DNA of 64,000 bases from an uncultured Scytonema sp. (GCA_937873135.1 CALMVQ010000103.1:1-64000); one strand, 5' to 3'; counted from the first letter of the stretch, positions 46,963 to 56,127 are shown. The notes: generated by a model from the sequence alone, not told the origin. Numbers and translations are program-made.

Positions 46963-47144
46963 ATGTGATGATGATACCGATAATACGATTCTGGTGTTGT
47001 GAAGCCACAGAACGATAAATCAAAAATGCGATTCGGTTAGGAATTGGGTGCTACTCGTCTGTGATCACGCGAATTTCGATTTGTTCCAAATTGGAAGCTG
47101 AGGGCATGAAACCCAAATAATTTTAAATATTCAGAGAATCAAAC

Positions 47145-47489
47145 ATGGATACACAAACTTTTACCGACACAAACATCCAAAAGTGGTTGGATATTGCCCA
47201 ATTGCCAGAAACACAAATTATGCCACTGGCTGAACCAGTCCCGCAAGGCTCAATTCATCGCTTAAAAATGGCTGCTGGTACTATCATTCCAATTCATATT
47301 CATCCCTGTGACGAATATGTCTACGTCTTGAAAGGCACTATAGAAACTAACGAACACAAATGTATGCAAGGAACATTCTGGTTTACGCCTGCACATACAA
47401 AAAATGGTCCTCACAAAGCAATTACTGAAGTGGAAATTTTGACTATTCGTCTTGGTGCAATGGGAGTGTTTGAGCAAGGAGAGGTGTAG
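47145..47489 (+). CDS. Cupin-domain protein, 114 aa
   Basis: A single small cupin: IIPIHIHPCDEYVYVLKGTI carries the first metal motif (HIHPCDEY...LKG) and GTFWFTPAHTKNGPH the second. The arrangement resembles ChrR-type or small sensor cupins that bind Zn or Fe. Start at 47145, 45 nt after the last obvious non-coding block. Its promoter is a copy of that of the ArsR-AHSA1 operon, so it is probably repressed by that regulator. It is followed after 77 bp by the ClpP-like gene, which may be read from the same promoter. Confidence 0.88.
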   Translation: MDTQTFTDTNIQKWLDIAQLPETQIMPLAEPVPQGSIHRLKMAAGTIIPIHIHPCDEYVYVLKGTIETNEHKCMQGTFWFTPAHTKNGPHKAITEVEILTIRLGAMGVFEQGEV

Positions 47490-47566
47490 GGAAGATGATA
47501 ATTACTCATAGCAAAAATAAGGGTATTTTCGATTAAGAAAAAAATAAATTATGAGAGGATGTAGAA

Positions 47567-48163
47567 ATGAATTTTGCTAAAAACAACATTCCTATAGTTA
47601 TTCAAAAATCAGAAAAAGGAAATGTAAATTTTGATATTTATTCTCGCTTGCTAGCAGAAAGGATTATCTTTCTCAAAGGTGAAATGACAGAAGAAATTGC
47701 TAACTTGATAGTCGCACAAATATTGTTTCTTGATGCTGAAGATCCAGAGAAAGATATAACTTTATATATAAACAGTTCTGGCGGTTCGGTAACGGCAGCG
47801 ATGGCTGTTTACGACACGATGAACCAAATTCGTACAGATGTTTGTACTGTCTGTATCGGCACTGCTGCGGCAATAGGAGCATTCTTACTTTCTTCAGGAA
47901 CCAAGGGCAAAAGATATGCTCTGCCCAATGCTAGAATTACCGTCCGTCAACCATCAGGAGGTATTGAGGGGAAAGCTAGCTATCTTGAGATAGCAGCTCA
48001 AGAAATTTTGTATCTTAAAGAATCAATCAACAGAATACTTGCTACTAATACTGGTAAATCAAAAGAACAAATTGAACGAGACTCAGAACGCGACTTTTTC
48101 ATGGGGGCAGAAGAAGCAAAAACTTACGGTTTAGTTGACAACATTATTATGAAAACATCATAG
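47567..48163 (+). CDS. ClpP-family protein lacking the catalytic Ser and His (ClpR-like)
   Basis: 198 aa, clearly ClpP-fold: TLYINSSGGSVTAAMAVYDT, CIGTAAAIGAFLLSSGTKGK, ITVRQPSGG, ERDSERDFFMGAEEAKTYGL. At the two key sites the residues differ: the serine of the AASMGAF motif is Ala102 and the histidine of the IHQP motif is Arg127; the Asp of the triad region (ERD) is kept. Known: ClpR subunits of cyanobacteria and plastids lack catalytic residues and assemble with ClpP3. This gene is alone, without a ClpP partner beside it. It probably is a structural or regulatory ring subunit. Good ribosome site (GAGAGGATG before ATG). Confidence 0.85.
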   Translation: MNFAKNNIPIVIQKSEKGNVNFDIYSRLLAERIIFLKGEMTEEIANLIVAQILFLDAEDPEKDITLYINSSGGSVTAAMAVYDTMNQIRTDVCTVCIGTAAAIGAFLLSSGTKGKRYALPNARITVRQPSGGIEGKASYLEIAAQEILYLKESINRILATNTGKSKEQIERDSERDFFMGAEEAKTYGLVDNIIMKTS

Positions 48164-48299
48164 CGAGCAAATTTGAAGCAGCGTGATGATCGTCTTTTTT
48201 CATGACGCGTTTGTCTGTCATTTGCACTGCACTTTTACCTTGGACAAATGACGAATAACAGCAACAATAGTTGTTCACAATTTATGTGAGGAAATAAAA

Positions 48300-49334
48300 A
48301 TGAATATTCTTGTGATTGGTGGTACTAAGTTTATCGGTCCTCCTGTAGTTTATCATCTGACTGCTATGGGTCATAATGTGACTGTATTTCATCGGGGAAA
48401 GACTCAAGCGACATTACCAGAAGATGTGCATCATCTGTTGGGAGAACGCACTCACCTTTCGGATTTTAAAAGCGAGTTTGAACGTCTTTCACCGCAGGTA
48501 GTGCTGGATATGTTTCCCTACACCGAACAAGATGCGCTGACATTGATAAATACGTTTAAAGGTATAACCCAGCGCATCGTTGCCATCAGCAGCATGGATG
48601 TGTATCGTGCTTACGGGGTATTTTTGTGTAAAGAATCTGGTGTTGTTTCAGTACCGCTTACTGAAGAATCACCTCTACGCCAGCAACTTTATCCTTTTCG
48701 AGAGATGCCGAAAAGACCACTCCATGCATCTGCTGATTACGAAAAGATTTTAGTTGAACAGGTAGTCATGGCAGACAGCGACTTACCAGGAACTATTGTA
48801 CGTCTACCAATGGTTTACGGTGCAAACGATCCTCTAAACCGCCTATTTCCCTTTTTACAACGGATGGATGATCGCCGCCCTGCCATTGTGTTAGAAGACA
48901 GCATTGCTAGATGGCGGGGTTCTTACGGGTATGTAGAGAATGTGGCTTATGCAATTGCCCTTGCAACATCTGATCATCGAGCAATGGATCGCATATATAA
49001 TGTTGCTGACTTGGAAGTGCTATCTGAGGCTGAACGGATTGCGAAAGTCGGGCAACTCGCAGGATGGCAGGGCAATGTGGTGGCTGTAGCCAAAGAGCAG
49101 CTACCAGCAGATTGGAAGTTGACGATCAATACAGAGCAACACTGGTATACAGATACAACTCGAATTCGTCAGGAGTTGGGATACACGGAAATTGTACCTT
49201 TAGAGGAAGGCATAATGCGAACCGTTGACTGGGAGCGAACTCATCCACCTGAGGACTCCGAACAGTTGGCAGTACCGTGGTTATTGGATTATACAACTGA
49301 AGATGCGATTTTGGCAAAGGACATACACCTTTAA
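48300..49334 (+). CDS. NAD-dependent epimerase/dehydratase family protein (atypical SDR)
   Basis: 344 aa. Begins MNILVIGGTKFIGPPVVYHL, a GGTxFIG nucleotide-binding turn, followed by HRGKTQATLPEDVHHLLGER, the pattern of the CSP41-like atypical SDRs of cyanobacteria and chloroplasts. The active site lacks a YxxxK in the standard place (HASADYEKILVEQVV carries a Tyr and Lys). Function uncertain: sugar-nucleotide or RNA-binding SDR. ATG at 48300 follows GTGAGGAAAT. A single gene. Confidence 0.85.
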   Translation: MNILVIGGTKFIGPPVVYHLTAMGHNVTVFHRGKTQATLPEDVHHLLGERTHLSDFKSEFERLSPQVVLDMFPYTEQDALTLINTFKGITQRIVAISSMDVYRAYGVFLCKESGVVSVPLTEESPLRQQLYPFREMPKRPLHASADYEKILVEQVVMADSDLPGTIVRLPMVYGANDPLNRLFPFLQRMDDRRPAIVLEDSIARWRGSYGYVENVAYAIALATSDHRAMDRIYNVADLEVLSEAERIAKVGQLAGWQGNVVAVAKEQLPADWKLTINTEQHWYTDTTRIRQELGYTEIVPLEEGIMRTVDWERTHPPEDSEQLAVPWLLDYTTEDAILAKDIHL

Positions 49335-49563
49335 CGAGCGTGTTAACAATCTTGCCGAAAAATCAGCTACCAGTTACTTGATTTGCAACCCATTTACACC
49401 TACAAAAATATCTTCATTCCTTGTTAATAAATTTGGTTAAGTATTGTGACAAATAGGGTGGGGAATGCGGGTTGAATCCATCCTCTTCACGGCGATCGCC
49501 AAATTCAATTAGCTTTGAATTGCCTGTAAAATAATAATCACAAAATTCAACGAAAAATACACC

Positions 49564-49830
49564 ATGACAAAGCCAGAAGATCAAACTCTAGAAGCACGCA
49601 AACGTATTGTGGAATCTGCTGGTCGATTCAAGGTTCAACTTAATGAGGAAGAATTGGATCGCTGGATGAAATCCATCACCGAGGCGACAGGCGACAGCGA
49701 TATTGTCGTGGATAAAGAAACAGGTGTTTTTGGGCACAAAGTCACCATGTTGGATTTCAACCCGCAAGAGCTAGCACGCTTTCGCGCCATTGGCAAAATC
49801 GTAGAATTTGAAGACACCTCCGTGTTTTAA
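49564..49830 (+). CDS. Conserved hypothetical protein, 88 aa
   Basis: A compact acidic protein (KRIVESAGRFKVQLNEEELD, then MLDFNPQELARFRAIGKIVEF) with two helices and a beta end. It has the look of a small conserved cyanobacterial protein, but I cannot assign a name. No signal peptide or membrane segment. Ribosome site weak (GAAAAATACACC). No adjacent partner in the same direction. Confidence 0.65.
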   Translation: MTKPEDQTLEARKRIVESAGRFKVQLNEEELDRWMKSITEATGDSDIVVDKETGVFGHKVTMLDFNPQELARFRAIGKIVEFEDTSVF

Positions 49831-50218
49831 CCGGAGGAGATGTCAAGTCGATTCTGTAGCAAGTTTTCTATGGAATTCTAATAGTGCTGTCCGTCTGTAT
49901 ATGCCTAACGCTGCTGTTCTGGACATTGCGCACATAAATTTTAATAACATCCCCCTGTGGTATGATTTTCAAGGAGAGAGAAGACTCAATGAACAGGACT
50001 AAGATAAGTTAGGTATTGCTCTTGCTTGGATAGAACAGCAGGCAGTACACGCATGCTAGAAGGCTGAGAGTGACTGTCTGCTGAACAACGGTAGATGCTC
50101 CCTTAGCAAAGATTCTCTTTGAGGCTCTCACTATAGCTTTCCTTTGATAAAAAGTTAGACAAAAGTTTATAATGACCACCTTTTGACTCAATTTTCCCCG
50201 CCACCAGTTTCAGCTAGA
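49831..50218. other. Intergenic, nothing recognised
   Basis: About 390 bp between convergent genes. No recognisable coding content and no shared repeat; both neighbouring transcripts end here. Confidence 0.4.
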
Positions 50219-50914
50219 TCAAACAGGATAGCCTAGTGCATTGCGAGCATATCCATCAAAAGCATTAAGCAAGCGATCGCGCCAAGTGTAAATGGGGTCA
50301 TCAGGCATCAGTAGTTGAATCGGGCTGACACCACGCGCCCACTGAAAGGCACCGAAGACAATGTAGTCGGCGAAATAAGGTTCTGTTCCACCAATGTAAG
50401 GTTGGCGTTCCAAAGTTGCTCGTAACGGTGCCAGCGCTTTAGTGAAGGTGGTGATCGCTTCTTCACTAGGAGTCGCAAATTCCTCCAGTGTCATGCCAAA
50501 GCTTTGCTCGCGACTTTCACGGAAGTAGGCTTTATCTTTCGGGTGGAGGTGCTGAAATATATCCACCACAAGGAGACGTATAAGAATTGGATGGAGAGTT
50601 TGTTCGCACCAGAACTTAATAAACAGAGTTTCCCCAAGAGCGATCGCACCTCCAAAAAGCGGATTCAGATTTGGATAAGTCACTTCGAGGTAGCGAGCAA
50701 TCTCCCAACTATCAGCAATCATCTGATCACCGTCAACTAAGACAGGAACATGTTTCTGAGCGGAATTGGCAATTGTTTCCTTTTCCACAAACCGCCAAGG
50801 AATTTCCTCGACATCAAGTCCCTTATGTCTCAATGCCATTTTGATTCGCCAGCAGTAAGGACTAAAGCGCCTTTCATCATCAGCACCTGCTAAGTCATAA
50901 AGTTTGAGAACCAT
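50219..50914 (-). CDS. Glutathione S-transferase family protein
   Basis: 231 aa from the ATG at 50914, eight bases after the stop of the upstream acyltransferase gene; an alternative ATG at 50935 overlaps that gene. The thioredoxin-like N-terminus has VLKLYDLAGADDERRFSPYC, WRIKMALRHKGLDVEEIPW, VPVLVDGDQMIADSWEIARY (the cis-Pro and ES/DS glutathione contacts), and the C-terminal helices include YIGGTEPYFADYIVFGAFQW. Resembles the cyanobacterial and plant GSTs with an SPYC/SPFC active-site motif. Probable detoxification or redox role; operon with the acyltransferase. Confidence 0.9.
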   Translation of the reverse strand: MVLKLYDLAGADDERRFSPYCWRIKMALRHKGLDVEEIPWRFVEKETIANSAQKHVPVLVDGDQMIADSWEIARYLEVTYPNLNPLFGGAIALGETLFIKFWCEQTLHPILIRLLVVDIFQHLHPKDKAYFRESREQSFGMTLEEFATPSEEAITTFTKALAPLRATLERQPYIGGTEPYFADYIVFGAFQWARGVSPIQLLMPDDPIYTWRDRLLNAFDGYARNALGYPV

Positions 50915-50921
50915 CGTTATT

Positions 50922-51797
50922 TCATCCCTCAACATCTCTGACTAAACAATCTAATTCTTGCTGCATTTTTGTATGAACTAAGTTATAACAAGCATCTACA
51001 TAGTTGCGATCCTTCGCAGCTTCTTTACCATATCGTTCAAATAAAATAGGAGTACAGACACGAGTGTGAATTTGTACAGGGAGAGGAATATTGGGCAGAG
51101 GGCCAATTGCTAAACCCCAAGGTAATCCTAAATATATGGGAAATACCTCTGGATCGACTTCGTACAACCACGGTAATCCCCATTCATGTAACTGTTTTAC
51201 TAAATCGTAACAATCACCTAACACAATAAAAGTATCATGAGCGCCTACAGATATGAGGGGTACAATTGGGACCTCGTTCCTTAATGCTAGCTTGATAAAA
51301 CCTTTACGACCTGCTAATTGAATCTGATAACGCTCGCTGTGAAGACGAAACATATCTTGTTGTGCGCCAGGATAGACTAGAACGCTTGCACCCATGTCAA
51401 AAGCAGCACTTGCCATTTTTGGATGTGCGATAACTGCTCCCATTTTTTGGGGTAAGTGCCCTAACAACGGGCTGACTTTCCAAACAGAAGGATGCATCAA
51501 ACCATACACCAAACGTTCAGTTCCAAAGCGGCGGAACCAATCGTACATCATCATTACCATGTCTGGAGACGCCATCCCACCATTGTGAGAACCGACCAGT
51601 AATACTTTTCCTTCAGTTGGGATATGATGCCAACCATCTGTTTGAACTCGAAAATAGTAGTTGTAAATTAACGAGCATAAGGGCATCAATGATTCGATAA
51701 ATTGGGGATCTCGCTCATTCAACGACCAACCTGGCAGGGATACAGTTTTTCTTTGATTGCTGCTCATGAACTGAATATTTCTGTCTACACTGAACAT
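50922..51797 (-). CDS. Lysophospholipid acyltransferase family protein (PlsC/DGAT-like)
   Basis: 291 aa. Has the LPLAT core: EGKVLLVGSHNGGMASPDMV (a His...Asp acyltransferase motif with wider spacing than HX4D), SVLVYPGAQQDMFRLHSER and GFIKLALRNEVPIVPLISVG. This set is typical of the cyanobacterial group to which the Synechocystis phytyl-ester/TAG synthase belongs, but substrate cannot be fixed by eye. It acts at a membrane surface; no clear TM helix. ATG at 51797; a second Met at residue 11 is possible. The GST gene follows after 7 bp. Confidence 0.85.
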   Translation of the reverse strand: MFSVDRNIQFMSSNQRKTVSLPGWSLNERDPQFIESLMPLCSLIYNYYFRVQTDGWHHIPTEGKVLLVGSHNGGMASPDMVMMMYDWFRRFGTERLVYGLMHPSVWKVSPLLGHLPQKMGAVIAHPKMASAAFDMGASVLVYPGAQQDMFRLHSERYQIQLAGRKGFIKLALRNEVPIVPLISVGAHDTFIVLGDCYDLVKQLHEWGLPWLYEVDPEVFPIYLGLPWGLAIGPLPNIPLPVQIHTRVCTPILFERYGKEAAKDRNYVDACYNLVHTKMQQELDCLVRDVEG

Positions 51798-52022
51798 CTT
51801 GCATCATCCTTGAATTAGCTATATTCTTCAAGGCTAATAGCAAGCATTATCTATATTCTCAACTTAACGTATTCAAACGATTGTATTAAACCACATTTAA
51901 CAGTAGAGTGGGCAGTATCTAATTGGATGTCGTTTGTTTTAAAAGGTACCCTCCGAGTGACGCTCGTCGTGCGCCATCGATAAATTTTCCCTTCACTCCA
52001 CTTAAATGCATAATATTTATTG

Positions 52023-53057
52023 TCAAGATTTTAACAATGTAATAGTAGCATTAACGACAACTTGTGCGGCTCCTGCAAAAAACTCGCGGTCAATAGTCGC
52101 TGGGACATCGCTAGGTTGGTGATAGTGGGGAGTACGTAGATTTGCTGTATCCGTTACCAACACTGCGCCGATTCCTTGATACCAGAACGGTGCATGATCG
52201 CTACGTAACACATCAGGTGTAAGCAAGCCTTTGAGGGGTACTGGTAGGGTGAGTGTAGGTGGTAAATGTGACTGAGATATATCTTTATCTGGAGAGTTTT
52301 GAAAGGCTTTGAGTAGTTGCATGTGTTCTGCATCGCCTACTACTGCAACAAAGTCACCTTTATCCCCTACCGGATGAAAAAGCAAACCCTTTGGGTATTT
52401 CTGACATCCAGCAGTGTGACAAGAAAAACCTACCATGTCCATGACAATCACGCCTTGGAGATTTCGCAAATGCGCTTTATTTTTCACAAAAGCTTTACTA
52501 CCTAAAAGCCCTTCTTCCTCTCGATCAAAAAACACTAACTGTAACGTTCTGGAATGGGAATGTGAACCCAGTATTCGGGCAATTTCTAAAAGCACAGCAA
52601 CGCCACTGGCGTTGTCATCTGCCCCAGGTGAGATGATAATCGTGTCGTAATGCGCGGCGACAATAATTGTTCCTGCGGCTTTTTCGGTGCCCGGTTGTTC
52701 GGCGATGATATTAATCCCGTCGGAGAACTTTTCTAGCTTAGGTTTCCAGCCCAACTTTTTGAGCTCGGTTGTAATGTAAGCACGGGTACGCGATCGCTCA
52801 ACCGGAGTGTAGCGCGTATAATACAACTTTTGAATATGGGCGAATAAGTTCTCAGCAGAGACCTGCGGAATATCGCCACTTCTGGAGTAAGATTGAGACT
52901 CTGAAGTAGGAGTTTTTGCGTCTTTCTTAACAGAAAGGGGATTTTCAAATCTAATGCTATCAACAACTGACACCTCATGCTGTCTGACAAAAGCGCTCCC
53001 ATACATTACTGCAACTGTCATCAGCACTAACAGCATTAACCAAATCCACTTTTTCAT
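52023..53057 (-). CDS. M28-family zinc aminopeptidase, membrane-anchored
   Basis: 344 aa. N-terminal signal anchor (KKWIWLMLLVLMTVAVMYG). Metal ligands of M28 are all present: His in VAAHYDT, bridging Asp in SPGADDNASG, Glu-Glu in DREEEGLLGS, Asp in MDMVGFSC and the late His in TPHYHQPSD. It should therefore be an active two-zinc exopeptidase in the periplasm. Its single-gene layout and Cys-containing loop (SCHTAGCQ) are the only notable points. Confidence 0.92.
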   Translation of the reverse strand: MKKWIWLMLLVLMTVAVMYGSAFVRQHEVSVVDSIRFENPLSVKKDAKTPTSESQSYSRSGDIPQVSAENLFAHIQKLYYTRYTPVERSRTRAYITTELKKLGWKPKLEKFSDGINIIAEQPGTEKAAGTIIVAAHYDTIIISPGADDNASGVAVLLEIARILGSHSHSRTLQLVFFDREEEGLLGSKAFVKNKAHLRNLQGVIVMDMVGFSCHTAGCQKYPKGLLFHPVGDKGDFVAVVGDAEHMQLLKAFQNSPDKDISQSHLPPTLTLPVPLKGLLTPDVLRSDHAPFWYQGIGAVLVTDTANLRTPHYHQPSDVPATIDREFFAGAAQVVVNATITLLKS

Positions 53058-53238
53058 TCGCTTGCTCCGTGCTTTCCTGACTAGAATAACGCAAGCGCCA
53101 AGTTAGACGCGGGCTGTTCGCGCTCCAGAATAGGCGTTGGTACGCTTTATGCTCAAGCCCCCACTAGGTGAGGGCGAGTACAGCGTCAGCGAAGACCTTC
53201 GGCAAATTAGGGGGCGTGATCGCCCCATCGAACTTCAC

Positions 53239-53409
53239 CTATGACAACGACTGACTTTCTGAAGATTCGTCAGTTGTGTGATTAGTTTGACTTGATATTA
53301 CTTCTACCACTCGATTAGAAATAGACATCTCCGAAATAGTAATATTTCGTGGCAAAAGAATATAAGAGGAGATGCACGTAGACAACAGGATCAGCAAAAA
53401 ATCCGGCAT
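53239..53409 (-). CDS. Small putative membrane protein, 56 aa
   Basis: ATG at 53409, stop at 53239-53241. N-terminal hydrophobic segment (MPDFLLILLSTCISSYILLP) and a polar Ser/Thr/Asn-rich tail. No strong ribosome site and no known family. MITE type II copy 2 begins 28 bp upstream of the start. It could be a real single-pass peptide or a chance frame. Confidence 0.3.
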   Translation of the reverse strand: MPDFLLILLSTCISSYILLPRNITISEMSISNRVVEVISSQTNHTTDESSESQSLS

Positions 53410-53436
53410 TTAAGCATGCTAAGAAGAAATCAAGTA

Positions 53437-53546
53437 CTAGTACAACAAGGCAAAAGTAAAAAGTAAAAAGTAAAAAGAAAGAACCTTATTTTGTAAGGGT
53501 TTTAACTATTTCAGATGGGTGGTTTATTTACGCCGTGACGTACTAG
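53437..53546. mobile_element. MITE type II, copy 2
   Basis: 110 bp, CTAGTACAACAAGGC ... GACGTACTAG. Nearly identical to copy 1 at 28091. It lies between two lysine-rich coding stretches. Confidence 0.8.
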
Positions 53547-53665
53547 TAAGTTGTCCAAAGATACTATAGAGAAACTGAACAGGGAAAAGAAAGCTGATCA
53601 GAAAAAGAATGCCTCAAGACAAAACGCAGAATCTAGCAAAAAAGCGAATACCAGAACACGTTAAA
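53547..53665 (+). pseudogene. Lysine-rich small protein interrupted by MITE copy 2
   Basis: After the element a frame reads KLSKDTIEKLNREKKADQKK and then NASRQNAESSKKANTRTR, with a stop TAA. Before the element the plus strand reads NPAFKHAKKKSST, a compatible lysine-rich end. A Rho-independent terminator follows at 53696. This fits a small basic protein gene cut by the MITE; the true start is not clear. Confidence 0.35.
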
Positions 53666-53695
53666 GTTGCAAGCACTCTTAGTTTCAACAGATTG

Positions 53696-53740
53696 CTGAG
53701 TGTGAACTTTATCCGATCACACTCAGTAATTATTTTTTTA
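53696..53740 (+). terminator. Rho-independent terminator
   Basis: CTGAGTGTGA / TCACACTCAG, a perfect 10-bp stem with an 11-nt loop, followed by TAATTATTTTTTTAG. It supports a transcription unit ending here on the plus strand, namely the interrupted lysine-rich gene. Confidence 0.8.
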
Positions 53741-53905
53741 GTATAAATATTTACTTAATCTGAATTGTTATTTATTCCTGCTTATTGAGATTATATCTCA
53801 TCTGCTAGAGAAGAAGTTTCTGTAGGCGTAATTTAGCTTAAATTAGTGTTGTATTCGCCTCGCTGCAATTGCAAGCGAGACGTGTCACTTCTACAAGGTG
53901 GAGTT

Positions 53906-54301
53906 ATGAAAGTTGGAACTGCATTAACAAGACTACTGATAGCCGATTTTGAAGCTTGTTTTTTGTTCTATCGAGATTTAATGGAATTTGAGGTCAAAAT
54001 CTACGATCTTGAAGCTGGATATGCTGAATTTAAAGTTGGAGATATAAAGCTGAGTTTGTTTAGACGCCAAGAAATGGCTGAGATGATCCATAACTCTCAC
54101 AAGCCACATAATGCAGAATGTCAAGATCGTGTGGCATTAATTTTTACAGTCCATGATGTCGAAGAAGAATATGAAAAATTAATACATAAAGGTGTTCATT
54201 TTACTGCCGCACCAATGAGCAATCCCTACTATGGACTTAAAACTGCTTATTTACGAGATCCTGACGGCACTCTGATTGGACTATTCCAACAGTTAATGTA
54301 A
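53906..54301 (+). CDS. VOC-family (glyoxalase-like) protein
   Basis: 131 aa from the ATG at 53906, which follows AAGGTGGAG; the frame itself begins earlier at a TTG (53846). One vicinal-oxygen-chelate domain: LTRLLIADFEACFLFYRDLM, AEFKVGDIKLSLFRR, VALIFTVHDVEEEYEKLIHK and GLKTAYLRDPDGTLIGLFQQ. The closing DPDGTLIGLFQ is characteristic. Possibly a metal-dependent enzyme or a binding protein for an antibiotic; not assignable further. It precedes the TrxR fusion gene by 40 bp and probably shares its transcript. Confidence 0.88.
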   Translation: MKVGTALTRLLIADFEACFLFYRDLMEFEVKIYDLEAGYAEFKVGDIKLSLFRRQEMAEMIHNSHKPHNAECQDRVALIFTVHDVEEEYEKLIHKGVHFTAAPMSNPYYGLKTAYLRDPDGTLIGLFQQLM

Positions 54302-54341
54302 GAAATAAATTAGCAACATCAAACATAGAGAAGGCAACGCT

Positions 54342-56006
54342 ATGGCTAAACCTGTAATCCTAACGGTTGACGATGATCCAGAAGTTTTGCAAGCCGTGTC
54401 GCGGGATCTGCGACAGGAGTATGGCGATCGCTTTCGGATAGTACGTGCCGAGTCTGGTGCGAGTGCATTGTCAGCATTGGAACAATTGAAACTCCGCAAC
54501 CAGCCCGTGGCGTTGTTTTTAGCAGATCAACGAATGCCGCAAATGTCTGGCGTAGAGTTTTTGGAACAAGCGCTGCAAATGTTTCCAGTGGCAAAACGCG
54601 CTTTACTGACTGCCTATGCCGACACTGATGCAGCTATCCGCGCAATCAATACGACAAAGATTGATTACTACTTGATGAAGCCGTGGGATCCACCCCAAGA
54701 ACGCTTGTACCCAGTGCTTAACGATTTACTTGATGACTGGCAAGCTGCGGTTCACCCACCCTTTGATGGTATTCGCCTGATTGGTAACCGTTGGTCTCCT
54801 CATTCTCATGAAGCTAAAGATTTCCTGGCGCGAAATCAAGTCCCCTATCAGTGGATGGACATCGAGTCATCAGAAGAAGCTCAACAGTTAGTCGCATATG
54901 CTAATTGTGACCAATTACACTTGCCCTTGGTTCTCTTTGCGGATGGTTCCAACCTCATGCAGCCCACTAATATGCAAATTGCTGAGAAAATTGGGTTGCA
55001 AACTCAGGCTGAGAAGCCATTTTATGATTTAATTATTGTCGGTGGCGGTCCAGCTGGGTTAGCTGCTGCTGTATATGGAGCATCAGAAGGGCTACGCACA
55101 GTATTGATTGAACGAGAAGCCCCTGGTGGTCAAGCAGGGACTAGCTCTCGTATTGAAAATTACCTTGGATTTCCCCGTGGCTTAAGTGGTGGAGATCTAG
55201 CACGTCGTGCAGTTACACAAGCTAAACGTTTTGGAGTGGAAATTCTCAGTCCCCAAGAAGTTCAGGGTTTTCGCGTACAAGACCAGTATCGGTTTGTACA
55301 GTTTGCCGACGGCACCGAAGTGAGTTGTCATGCCTTGATTCTGGCGCTTGGTGTGTCTTGGCGACGCCTTGATCTACCGGGACTAGACCATTTAACTGGT
55401 GCAGGAGTTTACTACGGTGCAGCTCAGACAGAAGCAATGAGTTGTCAGGGAGAAGAAGTTTACATTATTGGTGGAGCCAACTCAGCAGGACAAGCTGCCA
55501 TGTACTTTTCTCGGTATGCCCACAAGGTAACAATGTTGGTACGTAGTGACTCTTTGGCTAAGAGTATGTCTCAATATCTAATTGACCAAATTGCCGAAAC
55601 ACCAAACATCACGGTACAGACACACAGCAGTGTCCTTGAGGCAAAAGGTGAAACAAGCCTCGAAGCGATTACGATTCAAAATACTTTAAGTGGTGAAACG
55701 CAAACAGTTCCTGCGACTTCTCTGTTTATCTTTATTGGTGCCGTACCTCGTACTGATTGGTTAGATGGTGCGATTCAACGAGATGAACGCGGATTTATTT
55801 TAACAGGTCCAGAAATACCGCTCAATGAAGGACGCATTAAAGGATGGACGCTTCCTCGCGATCCCTATTTGTTGGAAACGAATGTCCCTGGAGTTTTTGC
55901 AGTGGGCGATGTGCGTCATGGTTCCGTCAAGCGGGTTGCTTCAGGTGTAGGTGAGGGTTCTATCTGCGTTCAGTTTGTCCATCAATATCTCAGTAAAGTG
56001 GTGTGA
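54342..56006 (+). CDS. Fused response regulator / thioredoxin-reductase-like protein without CxxC
   Basis: 554 aa. Residues 1-125: receiver domain (acidic pocket Asp10-12, phospho-acceptor Asp62 in LADQRMP, Thr90, Lys113). Residues about 142-222: glutaredoxin-like fold with WSPHSHEAKDFLARNQVPYQ, where the CPxC is replaced by SPHS. From 228: a TrxR-type flavoenzyme with GGGPAG (234-239), the second dinucleotide site GGANSAGQAA (377-386) and VFAVGDVRHGSVKR. The CxxC expected near residue 359 reads GAAQTEA, so it cannot reduce thioredoxin. Known in cyanobacteria next to a cNMP-binding histidine kinase, which lies here at 58616 after an inserted segment. A redox or signalling role is inferred. 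Confidence 0.9.
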   Translation: MAKPVILTVDDDPEVLQAVSRDLRQEYGDRFRIVRAESGASALSALEQLKLRNQPVALFLADQRMPQMSGVEFLEQALQMFPVAKRALLTAYADTDAAIRAINTTKIDYYLMKPWDPPQERLYPVLNDLLDDWQAAVHPPFDGIRLIGNRWSPHSHEAKDFLARNQVPYQWMDIESSEEAQQLVAYANCDQLHLPLVLFADGSNLMQPTNMQIAEKIGLQTQAEKPFYDLIIVGGGPAGLAAAVYGASEGLRTVLIEREAPGGQAGTSSRIENYLGFPRGLSGGDLARRAVTQAKRFGVEILSPQEVQGFRVQDQYRFVQFADGTEVSCHALILALGVSWRRLDLPGLDHLTGAGVYYGAAQTEAMSCQGEEVYIIGGANSAGQAAMYFSRYAHKVTMLVRSDSLAKSMSQYLIDQIAETPNITVQTHSSVLEAKGETSLEAITIQNTLSGETQTVPATSLFIFIGAVPRTDWLDGAIQRDERGFILTGPEIPLNEGRIKGWTLPRDPYLLETNVPGVFAVGDVRHGSVKRVASGVGEGSICVQFVHQYLSKVV

Positions 56007-56089
56007 CAAAATGATTACAAATAGTCTAATTCGTAATTAAAGGTGTAATATTATGTTCGGATAATAATTTAACAGTTACGTTTTTCGTT

Positions 56090-56127
56090 AATAGTTAATG
56101 GTTAATTGCAATTAACCATTAACTATT
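56090..56127. repeat. Perfect 38-bp AT-rich palindrome
   Basis: Arms AATAGTTAATGGTTAATTG and its exact complement, with no loop, 84 bp after the TrxR fusion gene. No T-run follows. It lies inside a larger, imperfect inverted repeat with TGTTCGG and CCGGACA ends (about 56051-56165), so it may be a small mobile repeat. Confidence 0.75.
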
